Positions 8,365 through 18,412 of a DNA stretch of 64,000 bases are shown here, in pieces. The notes beneath the pieces are model-generated. The model ran no database searches, was not told where the DNA came from, and worked only from the letters and a program-made list of their open reading frames with translations. Location: assembly GCA_963840055.1 (NCBI GenBank), contig CAWIXM010000030.1:1-64000 (forward strand), in the 5' to 3' direction. The stretch is from Rhodoplanes sp963840055. GTDB taxonomy: Bacteria; Pseudomonadota; Alphaproteobacteria; Rhizobiales; Xanthobacteraceae. The translations under genes were made by a program, and so were the position numbers. Numbering within the stretch: the stretch's first letter is position 1; every line of letters begins with the position of its first letter.

Positions 8365-9879
8365 CTAGGCTTGCTTGATTGTTGTGCCGGGGAGTTCGGG
8401 CGGCGGCGTCGCCGCCGTGTTGGGATGTTCCCCCGCTAGTGGTCGCGTGGCGCCGAACCACGCTCGCAAAGCTGCAAGGGCGGCGACGAAGACCGGGACC
8501 CATGCGAGGCGCGCGCCGTAGCGGTCGTGCGGTCCGGACAGGGTGCCGCACACGAGCGCGTTGGCAAGCACGGCGAGGAGCACCGTTGCCGCGAGCAGCG
8601 CAAGCGCATCGCCGTCTCGTCGATACATCGAGCGCACGAGCAAGCCGAGCGCCAGGAGCAGCGACAGAATCGCAACCGGCTTATGCAGACGATTGAGAAG
8701 ATCGAAGCGCAAGGCGCCGCGTTGTTGGCGCGCCGCGTGCATCGCAGGAACCATCGCCGGGAGATAGCGCTCGATGATGCCGTAGGTGTGCCACAGCTTG
8801 TCGTGCACGCCCGCCCCGGTCGCGGTAAGGGTGAGCTGGCTGAGCGTTGCCGCCAATGCCGTTCGAACATGATCCCAAGGATTGGTGACGAGGCTGCGCA
8901 GAACGATGTGGCGCATTTCGCCTTGCAGCCCGGCAAACCGGCCAAGCTCGTTGAATATGCTGTCGCCCCATAGGAAATCGTCCGCGCTGCGGGGCAGCTT
9001 GTGGCGGTAGGGACAGAGCTTCAGTTGCTCCTGCGGACAGTGCGCGTCGAGGTACCGTGTGACGATTCCGTCCTGGAGGAGTCGTCCGAACGGGATGGAG
9101 TATCCGCCCGGAGTTCATGCGAACTGATGGGACAGCGCGAAATTCGTGGTGAGCAGAAGCGCCGCTCCGACGGCGAGCGCGGCGAGGCCGCGGACGAGCC
9201 CGCGCAGCGGCACGGCTGCGGGCAGCCAAATGCGAGCGATGAAGCCGGCGCCGAGCAGCGCGAGCAGCACCGCGAATGTGGCGCTGTGGGTGGCGGCGGA
9301 AAACGCGATCAGAAAAAACAAGCCGATCTTCTCCCAGCGGCGCAGCGCGGCCGGGCGAAACACGAGCAGGTGCAGCGACAGCACCGCGAGCCCGGCGAAA
9401 ATATCGGTGAGCAGAATGCTGGTCAGCCAGGGCAGCGTCGTCAGGACCGACAGGACTGCGATGACCGCGGTCGTCCGCCACGGGCTCTTTGCGAGCCCGA
9501 ACGCGCGCAGCGCAAGCGCCACGACCCAGACCGTCAGGATGGATTGAATTGCGACCGCCGGCCAGAAATCGAATCTCTCGCTCGCCGTCAGGAAGAGCCC
9601 GAAAGTCGTCGAGCGGCTCGGCACGAGATAGCCCTCGTACCAGCGCGCGATGTAGCCGCCGCTGTCGTATTGTAGCAGCGGAAACCCGTTCCACAGAGCG
9701 GGCAGCATCAGCGCGAGGACGGCCGTCAGGGCGGCGACCGCACGTTCCGCATAAAGAAAAGCCTGAGAGGGGCTCGCACGCGGCTTGGCGTCGGAACTCG
9801 CCGTTACAGAGGCCGGCAGCATCGCGCTATCCATAAAGACGCGGGATGGATCAATCGAGGCCCCCGCCCATGTATTCAT
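8365..9879 (-). pseudogene. Polytopic membrane protein interrupted by an in-frame TGA
   Basis: One reading frame runs from 9879 to 8365 (505 codons including the final stop) with a single internal TGA at 9115-9117. Upstream of it are 254 residues with several hydrophobic helices and the stretch LLQYDSGGYIARWYEGYLVP. Downstream the same frame continues (TPGGYSIPFGRLLQDG, then WGDSIFNELGRFAGLQGEM) into more helices. It resembles uncharacterised multi-spanning proteins of rhizobia; substrate unknown. A nonsense mutation, a sequencing error or, less likely, two polypeptides could explain the stop. Confidence 0.75.
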
Positions 9880-10002
9880 TATAGGCCGCCTGGGTAGCGG
9901 AGCGGCAAGGGGTATTATGAGACCGTCACAGGCTGTTTATCCCGAGAGAGGCGGGCCGGCTTTTCTTCGGACAGCGCCAGCAAACTGGGTCCTCGCGCGG
10001 CG

Positions 10003-10905
10003 CTAAAGCCCGCGCATGAACTCGGGCCGCAGGATGGGCGCGCCTGTACGCGCCTGTGCGATAAGCGAGAGCAGCCGCTCGCGGTCGTGCGGCAGGGTTC
10101 CCGCGAGCGGCAGGCAGTTCGAGGCGTGGTTGGAGCGGAACACCACGGGCCGCGGCGGATCGAGGTGGTGCAACAGCCGCTCCTGCTCGGCAAGGACGCC
10201 GGCGTCGTCCTGCTCCTCGAACGGCGTGCCGTCGCGCTCGAACCGGCTCACGAATTCCTCGACCTCATCCTCGGCAAGGCGAAGCTGCAGGGTCGAGAGA
10301 AAGTTTGGCGGCGCCCGGTTGACCACCGCGGCGGTGCCGTCGACGTGCTCGCGCCAGAGCCGCCGTCCGCCAATGCCGAGGACGACGGTGGCCGACACGG
10401 CGATGCCGGCCTCGTGCGCGCGGTCGATCGCGGCGGCGATTGTGGACGGCGTTGCGCCCTTGCGAATGCGATTGAGGATGACGGCGGCGCCCGATTCGAT
10501 GCCGACATAGACGAGCGACAATTTCTTCGCCCGCAGGTCGCGCAGTTCGGCGACCGACTTATGCGTCAGGTTGATGGGCGTCGCGTAACAGGAGACACGC
10601 TCGAGCGCCGGGAACGTCGCTGCGAGCTTGTCGAGGATGGCGATAAGCGTGTCGGTGGGAAGGACCAGCGCGTCGCCGTCGGCGAGAAATATGCGCGAGG
10701 CGTCCGGCCACAGCCGCGCCGACGCTTCAATATCAGCGAAGACGTCGGGAAGCGGGCGCGCCCGAAACGTCTTCGTCTTGTACATCGAACAGAACGTGCA
10801 GTGGTTGAACGAACAGCCGATCGTCGCCTGAATGATCAGGTTGTGACCCTCGCTGGGCGGGCGATAGAGCGGCTCGTCGTAATGCAGGATCGGATAGGCC
10901 ACCAT
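10003..10905 (-). CDS. Radical SAM protein
   Basis: About 300 residues from the ATG at 10905 (MVAYPILHYDEPLYRPPSEG); a GTG start at 10962 would add 19 residues. The cluster motif is GCSFNHCTFCSMYK, spaced C-x4-C-x2-C, followed by KTFRAR. This belongs to a family of stand-alone radical SAM enzymes whose members start with YRPPSE and carry this spacing. A barrel follows with LADGDAL, YVGIESGA and VLGIGG motifs. The reaction is not known to me. Monocistronic by position. Confidence 0.8.
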   Translation of the reverse strand: MVAYPILHYDEPLYRPPSEGHNLIIQATIGCSFNHCTFCSMYKTKTFRARPLPDVFADIEASARLWPDASRIFLADGDALVLPTDTLIAILDKLAATFPALERVSCYATPINLTHKSVAELRDLRAKKLSLVYVGIESGAAVILNRIRKGATPSTIAAAIDRAHEAGIAVSATVVLGIGGRRLWREHVDGTAAVVNRAPPNFLSTLQLRLAEDEVEEFVSRFERDGTPFEEQDDAGVLAEQERLLHHLDPPRPVVFRSNHASNCLPLAGTLPHDRERLLSLIAQARTGAPILRPEFMRGL

Positions 10906-11139
10906 GACGCTGTCGTCCGGTTGATCTGTTCCCAAGCTATTCTGCACCAGGCTGCGATGCACGCAACAAGAGCTTTTTTTGATAGCCGAGCGGTACGAGC
11001 GTACATGATCAGATTTTATTGATCTGGCTCAAACGGACATCCGTCGTTTTTTGGTTGCCTCATGCATCTCGTTTCCGGTTTTGTCTCGGCTCGAAGGATC
11101 GATTGCGAAAGATCAATCGGGCGGGGGGAGTAAGGCAGC

Positions 11140-11184
11140 GCCCGGCGCGGCAGCCGGGCGGCACGGAGCCGACAAATTCGGCTC
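11140..11184 (+). promoter_or_regulatory. Two leader hairpins before the 72-residue gene
   Basis: GCCCGGC/GCCGGGC (11140-11146 with 11153-11159) and GAGCCGA/TCGGCTC (11166-11172 with 11178-11184) form two perfect 7-bp stems within 45 bp. They end 29 bp before the start codon of the next gene and upstream of its GAAGGAG ribosome site. They may be a structured 5' leader or a terminator for upstream transcription; no T-run follows. Confidence 0.45.
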
Positions 11185-11213
11185 TCTTCCGATAACCGAC
11201 GAAGGAGCTCCGC

Positions 11214-11432
11214 ATGTACAGGGTCTACAGCGCACCGTCCGGCGGGCAGGAAGTCTCGCCCATGGAGAAAGAGCGTCTTCTGTACAAAGAGGTCGGCACG
11301 ATGGACGAGGCGATCAGCTGGGCCTCGCATATGAGCAAGACCGGCCACGCTGTCGTGTCGATTGAGAGCGATGATGGCACGCGGCTGACGGCAAGCGAGA
11401 TCGCGAGCGCACTGCGTCGGCATGCCGGCTGA
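11214..11432 (+). CDS. Conserved-looking 72-residue protein, function unknown
   Basis: MYRVYSAPSGGQEVSPMEKE to the C-terminal ASALRRHAG. It starts 8 nt after GAAGGAG. Soluble, no signal peptide, with a short alpha/beta pattern (YKEVGTMDEAISWASHM, AVVSIESDDG). No family assigned. A compound palindrome follows 8 bp after its stop. Confidence 0.65.
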   Translation: MYRVYSAPSGGQEVSPMEKERLLYKEVGTMDEAISWASHMSKTGHAVVSIESDDGTRLTASEIASALRRHAG

Positions 11433-11440
11433 CGGGGCTT

Positions 11441-11535
11441 AAGCGAATTCCATTTCGGCGCAATCGGAATTCGCTCTCGTTTGTTTTTTAATCGCATTTT
11501 CTGCGGCGAACCGGCTCCACTTCGCTGAAGAGTAC
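11441..11535. repeat. Compound palindromic element, copy b
   Basis: Module 1 AAGCGAATTCCATT...CGGAATTCGCTCT (11441-11478), then module 2 GCATTTTCTGCGGCGAACCGG (from 11494) with a diverged right arm (CTTCGCTGAAGAGTAC). Lies between the convergent 72-residue gene and the patatin gene. Confidence 0.75.
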
Positions 11536-11661
11536 TATCGCGCTTGCATCCCGAGCTCGCCATCGGGTGGCGCATCGGTCGCGCCCTGAACCGGCGGGAG
11601 CGCTCGGCCCTTGATCAATGCGCGCCCCTCCCGTCCGCTGGCGGGAAGGGTGGCGCATGCG

Positions 11662-12687
11662 TCAGAGAAACGTCTCGGCGAGATCGATGGTGGAGCCGCA
11701 GCCGACCCGCTCGACATTCTGCACGAGCCACTGCTTCGCTGTTTCGCGTCCTTCCTGGCGCAGCCGGCTTAGCAACCCCCAATCCGGGTGCAGTTGGGTC
11801 GCCGCGCCGAACTGCGCCATCACGCGATCATTGCTGATCAAATGCATGAACATGCGGCGGTGCTTGTTCTCGTCGAGCTCGTGATCGTCGATCAGCTTGG
11901 TCGTGAACGCGACCGCACGCATTTCGCGCATCAGCGAGGAATTGAAGCTGATTTCGTTGATCCTGTGCACCACGTCCGCGGCCGTGCGCGGCAGCTCACT
12001 CCGCGTGATCGGGCTGACCTGGACGATGACGATGTCACTGGGTCCGCGCTGGTAGATGAGCGGGAAGAGCGCGGGATTGCCCAAATAGCCGCCATCCCAA
12101 TAGTGCTCCCCGTCGATTTCCACGGCCTGGAAGTAAGGCGGCAGGCAGGCGGAAGCGAGCACGGCATCAACCGTGATGGAGGGGGTTTCGAACACCTTGA
12201 TCTTGCCCGTGCGGACATTGGTGGCGTTGAGGAACAAGTGGATCGCATGCGGCTGCTTATTCAGACGCTTGAAGTCGACGACCTTGAGCAGCAGATCCTT
12301 GAGCGGGTTGAATTTGAGCGGGTTCAGGAGATTCGGCGGTACGATATGCGTCACCGCATGGATCGCCGCGTGGGACGGATGATATTCGGGCGGCAGGCCG
12401 AACGCTTGCGCCAAGCGGTCGAAGGGCGACCAAGCGAGACCGAACAGCCGCTCCATTCGCGAGACGGCGCGCCAAAATTCCTCGAGCTTGTCGTGGGCGG
12501 CCTTGGGTCCGCCCACCATCATGCCGTAGGCGACGACGACGGCGTTCATTGCGCCGGCGCTCGTTGCGCTGATCGCATCGATCGACAGCCGGCCATCCTC
12601 CAACAATTCATCGAGCACGCCCCAGACGAATGCGCCATGGGCGCCGCCGCCCTGCAGAGCGAGATTCACTTTTTTCGGCGAGGTCAC
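11662..12687 (-). CDS. Patatin-like phospholipase
   Basis: 341 residues starting with GTG after GGAGGG. The oxyanion motif GGGAHGAF (about residues 14-21), the nucleophile Ser in ATSAGAM and the Asp dyad in WDGGYLGNP define the patatin Ser-Asp fold. The elbow reads A-T-S-A-G instead of the usual G-x-S-x-G. No signal peptide, so probably a cytoplasmic lipid acyl hydrolase. The intergenic region to the next, divergent gene (12688-12863) must carry both promoters. Confidence 0.88.
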   Translation of the reverse strand: MTSPKKVNLALQGGGAHGAFVWGVLDELLEDGRLSIDAISATSAGAMNAVVVAYGMMVGGPKAAHDKLEEFWRAVSRMERLFGLAWSPFDRLAQAFGLPPEYHPSHAAIHAVTHIVPPNLLNPLKFNPLKDLLLKVVDFKRLNKQPHAIHLFLNATNVRTGKIKVFETPSITVDAVLASACLPPYFQAVEIDGEHYWDGGYLGNPALFPLIYQRGPSDIVIVQVSPITRSELPRTAADVVHRINEISFNSSLMREMRAVAFTTKLIDDHELDENKHRRMFMHLISNDRVMAQFGAATQLHPDWGLLSRLRQEGRETAKQWLVQNVERVGCGSTIDLAETFL

Positions 12688-12863
12688 GTTCCCTCCGCTC
12701 GCTTCAGTTCAAAATTACGTGCACTGACCAATCCTGATGAGAGGGTTGCGACACTAAACAATGCGCCGGACAGGCGCCCGTCTGGCTGATCTAGATCAAA
12801 TGCGATAACTGTTCCCGAGCTAGCTTTGTAAGAGGAATTTCCCGTCTCTCGAAAGATGGCGCG

Positions 12864-13538
12864 ATGCGAAGCATTCTATCGATGGCCCTCGCGGTCATAG
12901 GATCATTGGGCTTCATGGCGTCGGCCACGGCTCAGGCGCCGGTCGCCGTCGTCGAGGAGGTGAAGGGCAAGCCCTCCGGCGTCGAGTTCATGGATTATGT
13001 CGCGCCCGGAAAGGTGATCAAGCTCGGGCCGACGGACTCGATCGTGCTCGGATACATGAACTCATGCTGGCGCGAGACGATCACCGGCGGCACCGTGCTG
13101 GTCGGCGCCGAACAAAGCATGGTGCATGAGAGCGAGATCGAACGCGTCAAAGTCGACTGCCACGGGACCGGACAGCATGTCGCCGATCAAGAGACGCAGG
13201 AGGGTGCCGCCACGGTCTTTCGCGGCATGGCGCATTCGCGCTCAGCAACCCAGCAGCAGGTGACGATCTACGGCCTGTCGCCGATCTTAGAAGTCAAAGG
13301 TTCTGGGAGGCTGGTGATCGAACGCCTGGATAAACAAGGCGAGCGGCACGTATTGACGCTCGGGAAGAAGTCGCTCCTGCGCGGCAGGTTCTACGATTTC
13401 GCCAAGGCTGGGATCGCGCTGACCCCCGGCGCAAGCTACTTGGCGCGGCTCGGAGGGCAGGAGATCATCTTCAATATCGATCCCGCGGCCAAGCCTGGTG
13501 CAACGCCGGTGATCGGCCGGCTCGTTCGCCTCGAATAG
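12864..13538 (+). CDS. Exported protein paired with the CHASE2 cyclase
   Basis: 224 residues. Signal peptide MRSILSMALAVIGSLGFMAS with likely cleavage after ATAQA. The mature part is beta-rich (VVEEVKGKPSG, then PGKVIKLGPTDSIVLGYM) with two cysteines (NSCWRE, VDCHG). The opening resembles FecR-like sensor domains, but the match is weak. It lies 4 bp before the cyclase gene, so it may supply a periplasmic signal to the CHASE2 sensor. Confidence 0.75.
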   Translation: MRSILSMALAVIGSLGFMASATAQAPVAVVEEVKGKPSGVEFMDYVAPGKVIKLGPTDSIVLGYMNSCWRETITGGTVLVGAEQSMVHESEIERVKVDCHGTGQHVADQETQEGAATVFRGMAHSRSATQQQVTIYGLSPILEVKGSGRLVIERLDKQGERHVLTLGKKSLLRGRFYDFAKAGIALTPGASYLARLGGQEIIFNIDPAAKPGATPVIGRLVRLE

Positions 13539-13542
13539 CAAA

Positions 13543-15726
13543 TTGTCCGGTCGCCAAGCCGTATCGCGTGTCAGCAGGGTGCGCAGGCGCGATGCGCTTG
13601 CGGCCCTTGTGATTGCTCTGGTGTCCGGGCTCGTGTTTGCATCGCCAGCGCTCGACATCGCTCACGGCCTCTCCATCGACGTGCTTACGGCACTGCGCTG
13701 GCGAGTTTTCGGCCAGCGCCCCCAATCTGAGGCCGCGCCGACCGTCGTGGTCGTGCTCGATGAGGAGAGCTTTGACACCCCGCCATTCAAAGGCTCGCCG
13801 ATCCTCACCTGGACGCGTGAAATCGGCAAGGTTCTGACGGCGGTCATCGATGGCGGCGCGAAAGTGGTGGGATTCGATATCGTCTTTCCCGCCCTGATCG
13901 AACAATCGGAGATACCGTTTGACGGTGAGATGTTGGGCGCGCGGTTACGCGGCTTTGACCGCAATTTTTTGCGCGCGCTCGCCATCGGCGCCCGCGCCGG
14001 AAAGGTGGTGCTGGGGGAGGTGCTGCAGCGTGACCGCCCGATCGGTCCGTCGCCCGCGCAGCGGATCGCCGTCGGGCGAAACCGCAACGTCCGCGCGCTC
14101 AACACCTACAGCGATCCCGACTATGTCGTGCGACGGCTGCCGCTCGCCCTTCCCGCCGAGAAGCGGCGCGAGCCCTCGATGGCCGTGGAACTGGCGTCGC
14201 GCGCGCTCGGCGCCACGCCCGAGGTCGCGCCCGACGGGACGACGACGCTCGCCGGCTATCGCATCTCGAGCGCCGTCCCCAACACGCTCACCCTCAATTT
14301 CGAGGGCGGCGCCGATGCAATTCCGACTTATTCGTTCGCTGACCTGTATGCCTGCGCGGAAAAGGGCGACGCGGAGTTTTTCCGCCGCAACTTCGACGGC
14401 AAGGTTGTGGTCTTCGGCACGCTGCTCAATACCGAAGACCGCAGGGTTACGTCGAAACGCTTTGCTACCGGGGTCGAAGGCGCGCGAGCGCCGCGATGCG
14501 CGCTGCCGATGCGGCCGACGACGGCGCAATTCGCGCGCAACTCGATCGCCGGCGTCTACGTGCACGCGACCGGCGTCAACAATCTGATCCGCCGTGACGC
14601 GCTCATGGAGCCCGGCCGCGTCGCTGATGGGCTGATCGTCGTCATCTTTGCCGGCCTGACGGCGTTTGCGGCGATCATGCTTGCCCCGTTTGGCGCGGTG
14701 CTGGTCTATCTCGGTCTCGCCGCGGCGTGGACCGCCGGCGCGACCGCTGCCTTCACCCAGGCCTTGGCGCTGCCGCTTGTCGAGCCGTTTCTCGCCGGGC
14801 TCGCGGCGCTGTCGGCGACGATCGGCTATCGCTTCATCATCGCCGACAAGGAAGAACGGTTCCTGCGCCACAGCTTCGGGCTCTATCTCGCCCCGCAAGT
14901 CATCGACAAGATGCTTTCGTCGAACAAGCTGCCGGCGCTCGGCGGCGAGATGCGCGACGTCACCGTATTCTTTTCCGACATCGCGAGCTTTTCGTCGTTT
15001 GCCGAGACGATGACGCCAAACGCGCTGGTCGCCCTCATGAACGAATATCTGTCGGCGATGACCGACATCATCGAGGAGCATGGCGGGTACGTCGATAAAT
15101 ATATCGGCGATTCGATCGTCGCCGTGTTCGGCGCGCCCGTCGATGACGCCGATCACGCCCGCAACGCCGTCCGTGCGGCGCTCATGTGCCGGGCCCGCCT
15201 CGGACAACTGAACCGGATGGCGGCGCCGTTCCAGGGCCGCGAACTTTCCCACCGGATCGGCCTGAACTCGGGCGATGCGCTGGTCGGCAATATCGGCTCG
15301 CGACGGCGGTTCAATTACACGGTGATGAGCGATGCGGTGAACCTGGCGTCGCGGCTCGAAGGGGCGAACAAGTATTTCGGCACCTCGATCATGGTATCGG
15401 AGGCGACGGTCAAACTCACCGGCGCGGCCTTCGCCTGGCGGGAGCTGGATGCGATCCGCGTTAAAGGCCGCACCCAGCCGGTCAAGATTTACGATCTACT
15501 CGCCGAGCGCGGACGCGAGACCCCGGAGCAAGCGGCGGGCGCGGCGATTTACGCCGAGGGCCTCGCCTGTTGGCGGGCTCGCGATTTCGCCGGCGCCATG
15601 CGTTGCTTCGCGCGCACTGCTGACGGCGATCCGCCCGCGGCGCGGTTTCTTCTGCGGGCGCAACAACTCACAGCGCTTCCGCCCGGGTCGGATTGGGAGC
15701 CCGTGTTCACGCTCGAAGGAAAATAG
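13543..15726 (+). CDS. CHASE2-domain membrane adenylate/guanylate cyclase
   Basis: Up to 727 residues from a TTG start; GTG codons a few residues downstream are alternatives. Order: basic N-terminus and first transmembrane helix (to about residue 35), periplasmic CHASE2 domain (about 40-355, with VVVVLDEESF and GAKVVGFDIVFP), a helical membrane bundle (about 365-440), then a class III cyclase domain. Cyclase motifs are VTVFFSDIASFSSF and KYIGDSIVAVFG (metal-binding Asp residues) and VMSDAVNLASRLE (transition-state Asn/Arg). A C-terminal tail of about 70 residues follows. It makes a cyclic nucleotide in response to a periplasmic signal. A Crp/Fnr-type gene lies far away at 63.8 kb. Confidence 0.9.
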   Translation: MSGRQAVSRVSRVRRRDALAALVIALVSGLVFASPALDIAHGLSIDVLTALRWRVFGQRPQSEAAPTVVVVLDEESFDTPPFKGSPILTWTREIGKVLTAVIDGGAKVVGFDIVFPALIEQSEIPFDGEMLGARLRGFDRNFLRALAIGARAGKVVLGEVLQRDRPIGPSPAQRIAVGRNRNVRALNTYSDPDYVVRRLPLALPAEKRREPSMAVELASRALGATPEVAPDGTTTLAGYRISSAVPNTLTLNFEGGADAIPTYSFADLYACAEKGDAEFFRRNFDGKVVVFGTLLNTEDRRVTSKRFATGVEGARAPRCALPMRPTTAQFARNSIAGVYVHATGVNNLIRRDALMEPGRVADGLIVVIFAGLTAFAAIMLAPFGAVLVYLGLAAAWTAGATAAFTQALALPLVEPFLAGLAALSATIGYRFIIADKEERFLRHSFGLYLAPQVIDKMLSSNKLPALGGEMRDVTVFFSDIASFSSFAETMTPNALVALMNEYLSAMTDIIEEHGGYVDKYIGDSIVAVFGAPVDDADHARNAVRAALMCRARLGQLNRMAAPFQGRELSHRIGLNSGDALVGNIGSRRRFNYTVMSDAVNLASRLEGANKYFGTSIMVSEATVKLTGAAFAWRELDAIRVKGRTQPVKIYDLLAERGRETPEQAAGAAIYAEGLACWRARDFAGAMRCFARTADGDPPAARFLLRAQQLTALPPGSDWEPVFTLEGK

Positions 15727-15939
15727 GGCGAACGGACTCCCGCGACGTGCGCAACCGGAATGCGTAGGGCGGTTCGCTGCGTGACGCGGCTGATGACGGC
15801 GCAGTCCGCGGTCTCATTCCTTTCCTTTCCATCCTTCCCAACGTCCACACTCGGCTTGCGCCGCTCGCTAAAGTAGTATTTATGTAATAATACTCGCTTA
15901 TAGATATGCAGAGCTCCACGGCACGCGGGGAGGTGGCCC

Positions 15940-18398
15940 ATGGCGCAGCTCGGGGTGCGGCTCGAATGGCTCACCGGCCTGAGGCGACCGATCTTCCGCA
16001 ATGTGCGCGTGATGGGCAGCTGGGACGGCGACGGGCGCTACGCCGATCAATGGCGCACGGCCGCCATGGAGGAGTTCACCGCTCCCGACGGGTGTCCCGC
16101 CTGGCGCGCCGACGTTTTGCTCGACGATGCACAACGCGGATGGACGTTCCACTGGGGCGTGGTTGTCGACGCCCCGCAACAGAGCAATCTGTGGGGCATT
16201 CCGACCGAGACGGCCGATCCGAACGCGCGCATGCAGCATTGCAATTTTGCGCTCCGCGGCGACCACGGGCAGGTCGAGCGCTATTGGCTCACGCATTGCC
16301 GGCGGTTGGGCGCCAACAAGCTGTGGCGCGAGGGAGCGGAAAAACCGGCGCTGTGCTTTTCCGTCTGGGCGCCGAACGCCCAGCAGGTCGAGGCGGTCAT
16401 CGGGGAGCCGGTCTCGGGCTATATCTGGAGCGACGGCCGCGGGGTGAAGCACGCGTTCAAGCTTTCCAAGGCCGACGACGGCATCTGGTCAAGCGACCCC
16501 ACCGATCCGGCGCTCGCGGATTTTTCTGGCAGGGATCACCAGCTCTACATGTTCCGCATCCGGAAGGATGATCACACCGATGAGCATCGCAGCATCGCCT
16601 ATCGCACCGATCTCTACTCGCGTTGCCAAGTCGGAAGCGGGCGCAGAAAGCCGGAAGACCCGCGCGAGGGCGAGCCGCCCTGGAACGGCACGCGCCAAGA
16701 CCTGGACGGCACCAAAGGCTGCTCGGTTGTCATCGACCCGGAGATGGTGACGAGGCATCTCGACGACGAGAACTTCCCGCCGGCGCAGTGGGACAGCGAG
16801 GAGGAGTTCTGGGCGAACGAATACGATCGTTGCGCCCGGTGCCGGACCGACACGAGGACCTCATCATCTACGAGATGCATGTCGGGGGCCTCGGCGCCGG
16901 CCTGCGCGACGCCAACGGCAACCCGCTGCCCGGCACGTTCAAAGACGCGGTCGCTCTGCTCGATCACTTGGTCGAGCTTGGCGTCAACGCGGTCGAGCTG
17001 ATGCCGATGTCGGAAGCGGAGGGGTGGACCTGGGGCTACGGCACGTCGCACTACTTTGCGACCGAGTATTCCGGCGGGGGTCGCGATCAGTTCAAGCATT
17101 TCGTGCGCGCGTGCCACCAGCGCGGCATCGCCGTGCTGCTTGACGTCGTCTACAACCATTTCGTCCACGACGCCGAGCGCGCGGAGTGGTTGTACGACAC
17201 CAACACCCATCACAAGAACGTCTACTACTGGTACCAGGGGCAAGAGTCCGACTGGCCGCATCCGGACGGCGGCTATCTCGACAACGGATCGACCGGCTGG
17301 TTGCCGAACTTCCGCAGCGAATTCGTGCGGAAAATGTTCATCGGCAGCGCGGCGATGCTCCTGACCGAATTCCATCTCGACGGCTTCCGCGTCGATCTCA
17401 CCCAGGCCTTTCATCGCGACAACGTCATCCACGCCAATGGCGCACCCTGCGGGGAAGGCAACCTCATGGGCGCCAAGTTCCTGCGCGAATGGGTGCGTAC
17501 GCTGCGGCTGATCAAGCCCTCGGTCATGCTGAGCGCCGAGGATCACACCGGCTGGTCCGCGATCACCCAGCCGCAGGAGACGGGCGGGATCGGCTTCGAC
17601 GCCATCTGGTGGGCGGAGTGGTATCACCACCTGATCGGCAACTCGCAGAACGACACGCATAATGCGCGCCTGCTCTATGTCGCGGGCTTCGGCGGCAATG
17701 ACGCGCTTGCGATGTCCTATCTCGCCGGCGCGCTGCAAGCGACGCCCGGCCGCGTCATCTATCACGAATCCCACGACCAGGCCGGCAACGCTTCCTATCG
17801 CGTCGGGGATTACGAGGTTCATTCCGCCCGTACGATCCAGACGGCGGTCAACTGGAACCTCGACGGCAATCGCTATTGGGCCGAGGCGCGCTGCCGCGTG
17901 GTGTGCGGTCTGACGCTGCTCGCCGCCGGCATCCCGATGTTCTTCATGGGCGAGGAGGTCGGGGCGAAGGAGCCGTATCGCCACAATGATTGGCTCGATC
18001 ACCGCGAGGACTTTCGAGCGCTGCGGACGACCAGCGGCGCAAGGCTGTTCGCCTTCTATCGCGACATCATCCGCCTGCGACGGCGCTACGCCGCGCTGAA
18101 ATCGCCGCATGTCGAGGTGCTGCACGTCCATGACGCCAACCGCGTGCTGGCGTTCCGCCGCTGGCTCGGCGATGCGGAATTTCTCGTGTTCGCCAGCCTA
18201 AACAACGCCGCCTTCGCCGATGGCTACTGGATCTCGCATCCTGCGCTGCGCGACGGCGCGTTCGTCGAGGTGCTCAACAGCGACGCCGACATCTATGGCG
18301 GGCTCGGCGTCACCAACGATGGAACCCTGACGTCAGGCGGCGGCGCCTTCAATGCGCGGCTGCCCGCGAGCGGCATTGCCGTCTTTCAACGCATCTGA
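15940..18398 (+). pseudogene. GH13 glucan enzyme (GlgB-like) with a one-base frameshift
   Basis: The first 300 codons (MAQLGVRLEWLTGLRRPIFR...) contain two CBM20/CBM48-like beta domains with CFSVWAPNAQQVEAV. At about 16838 the frame breaks after EEFWANEY. The next frame continues RPVPDRHEDLIIYEMHVGG into a complete alpha-amylase barrel. Catalytic motifs are DGFRVDLTQ (nucleophile Asp), SAEDH (acid/base Glu) and HESHDQ (third acid). The full length, 2459 bp, is one base short of a whole number of codons (820). Domain order and the FFMGEEVG region fit 1,4-alpha-glucan branching enzymes or trehalohydrolases; the exact reaction is uncertain. First gene of the long operon. Confidence 0.85.
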
Positions 18399-18412
18399 CC
18401 ACGGGGCCGACG

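Noticed and set aside
13945..15252. 435-codon minus-strand frame inside the cyclase gene
   Set aside because: A GC-rich antisense shadow; the plus frame has all class III cyclase motifs.
16838..16838. Programmed ribosomal frameshift in the GH13 gene
   Set aside because: No slippery heptamer or downstream structure was seen at the break, and GH13 genes are not known to use frameshifting.
16614..18131. 505-codon minus-strand frame opposite the GH13 gene
   Set aside because: An antisense shadow without family resemblance; the plus frames encode the amylase barrel.
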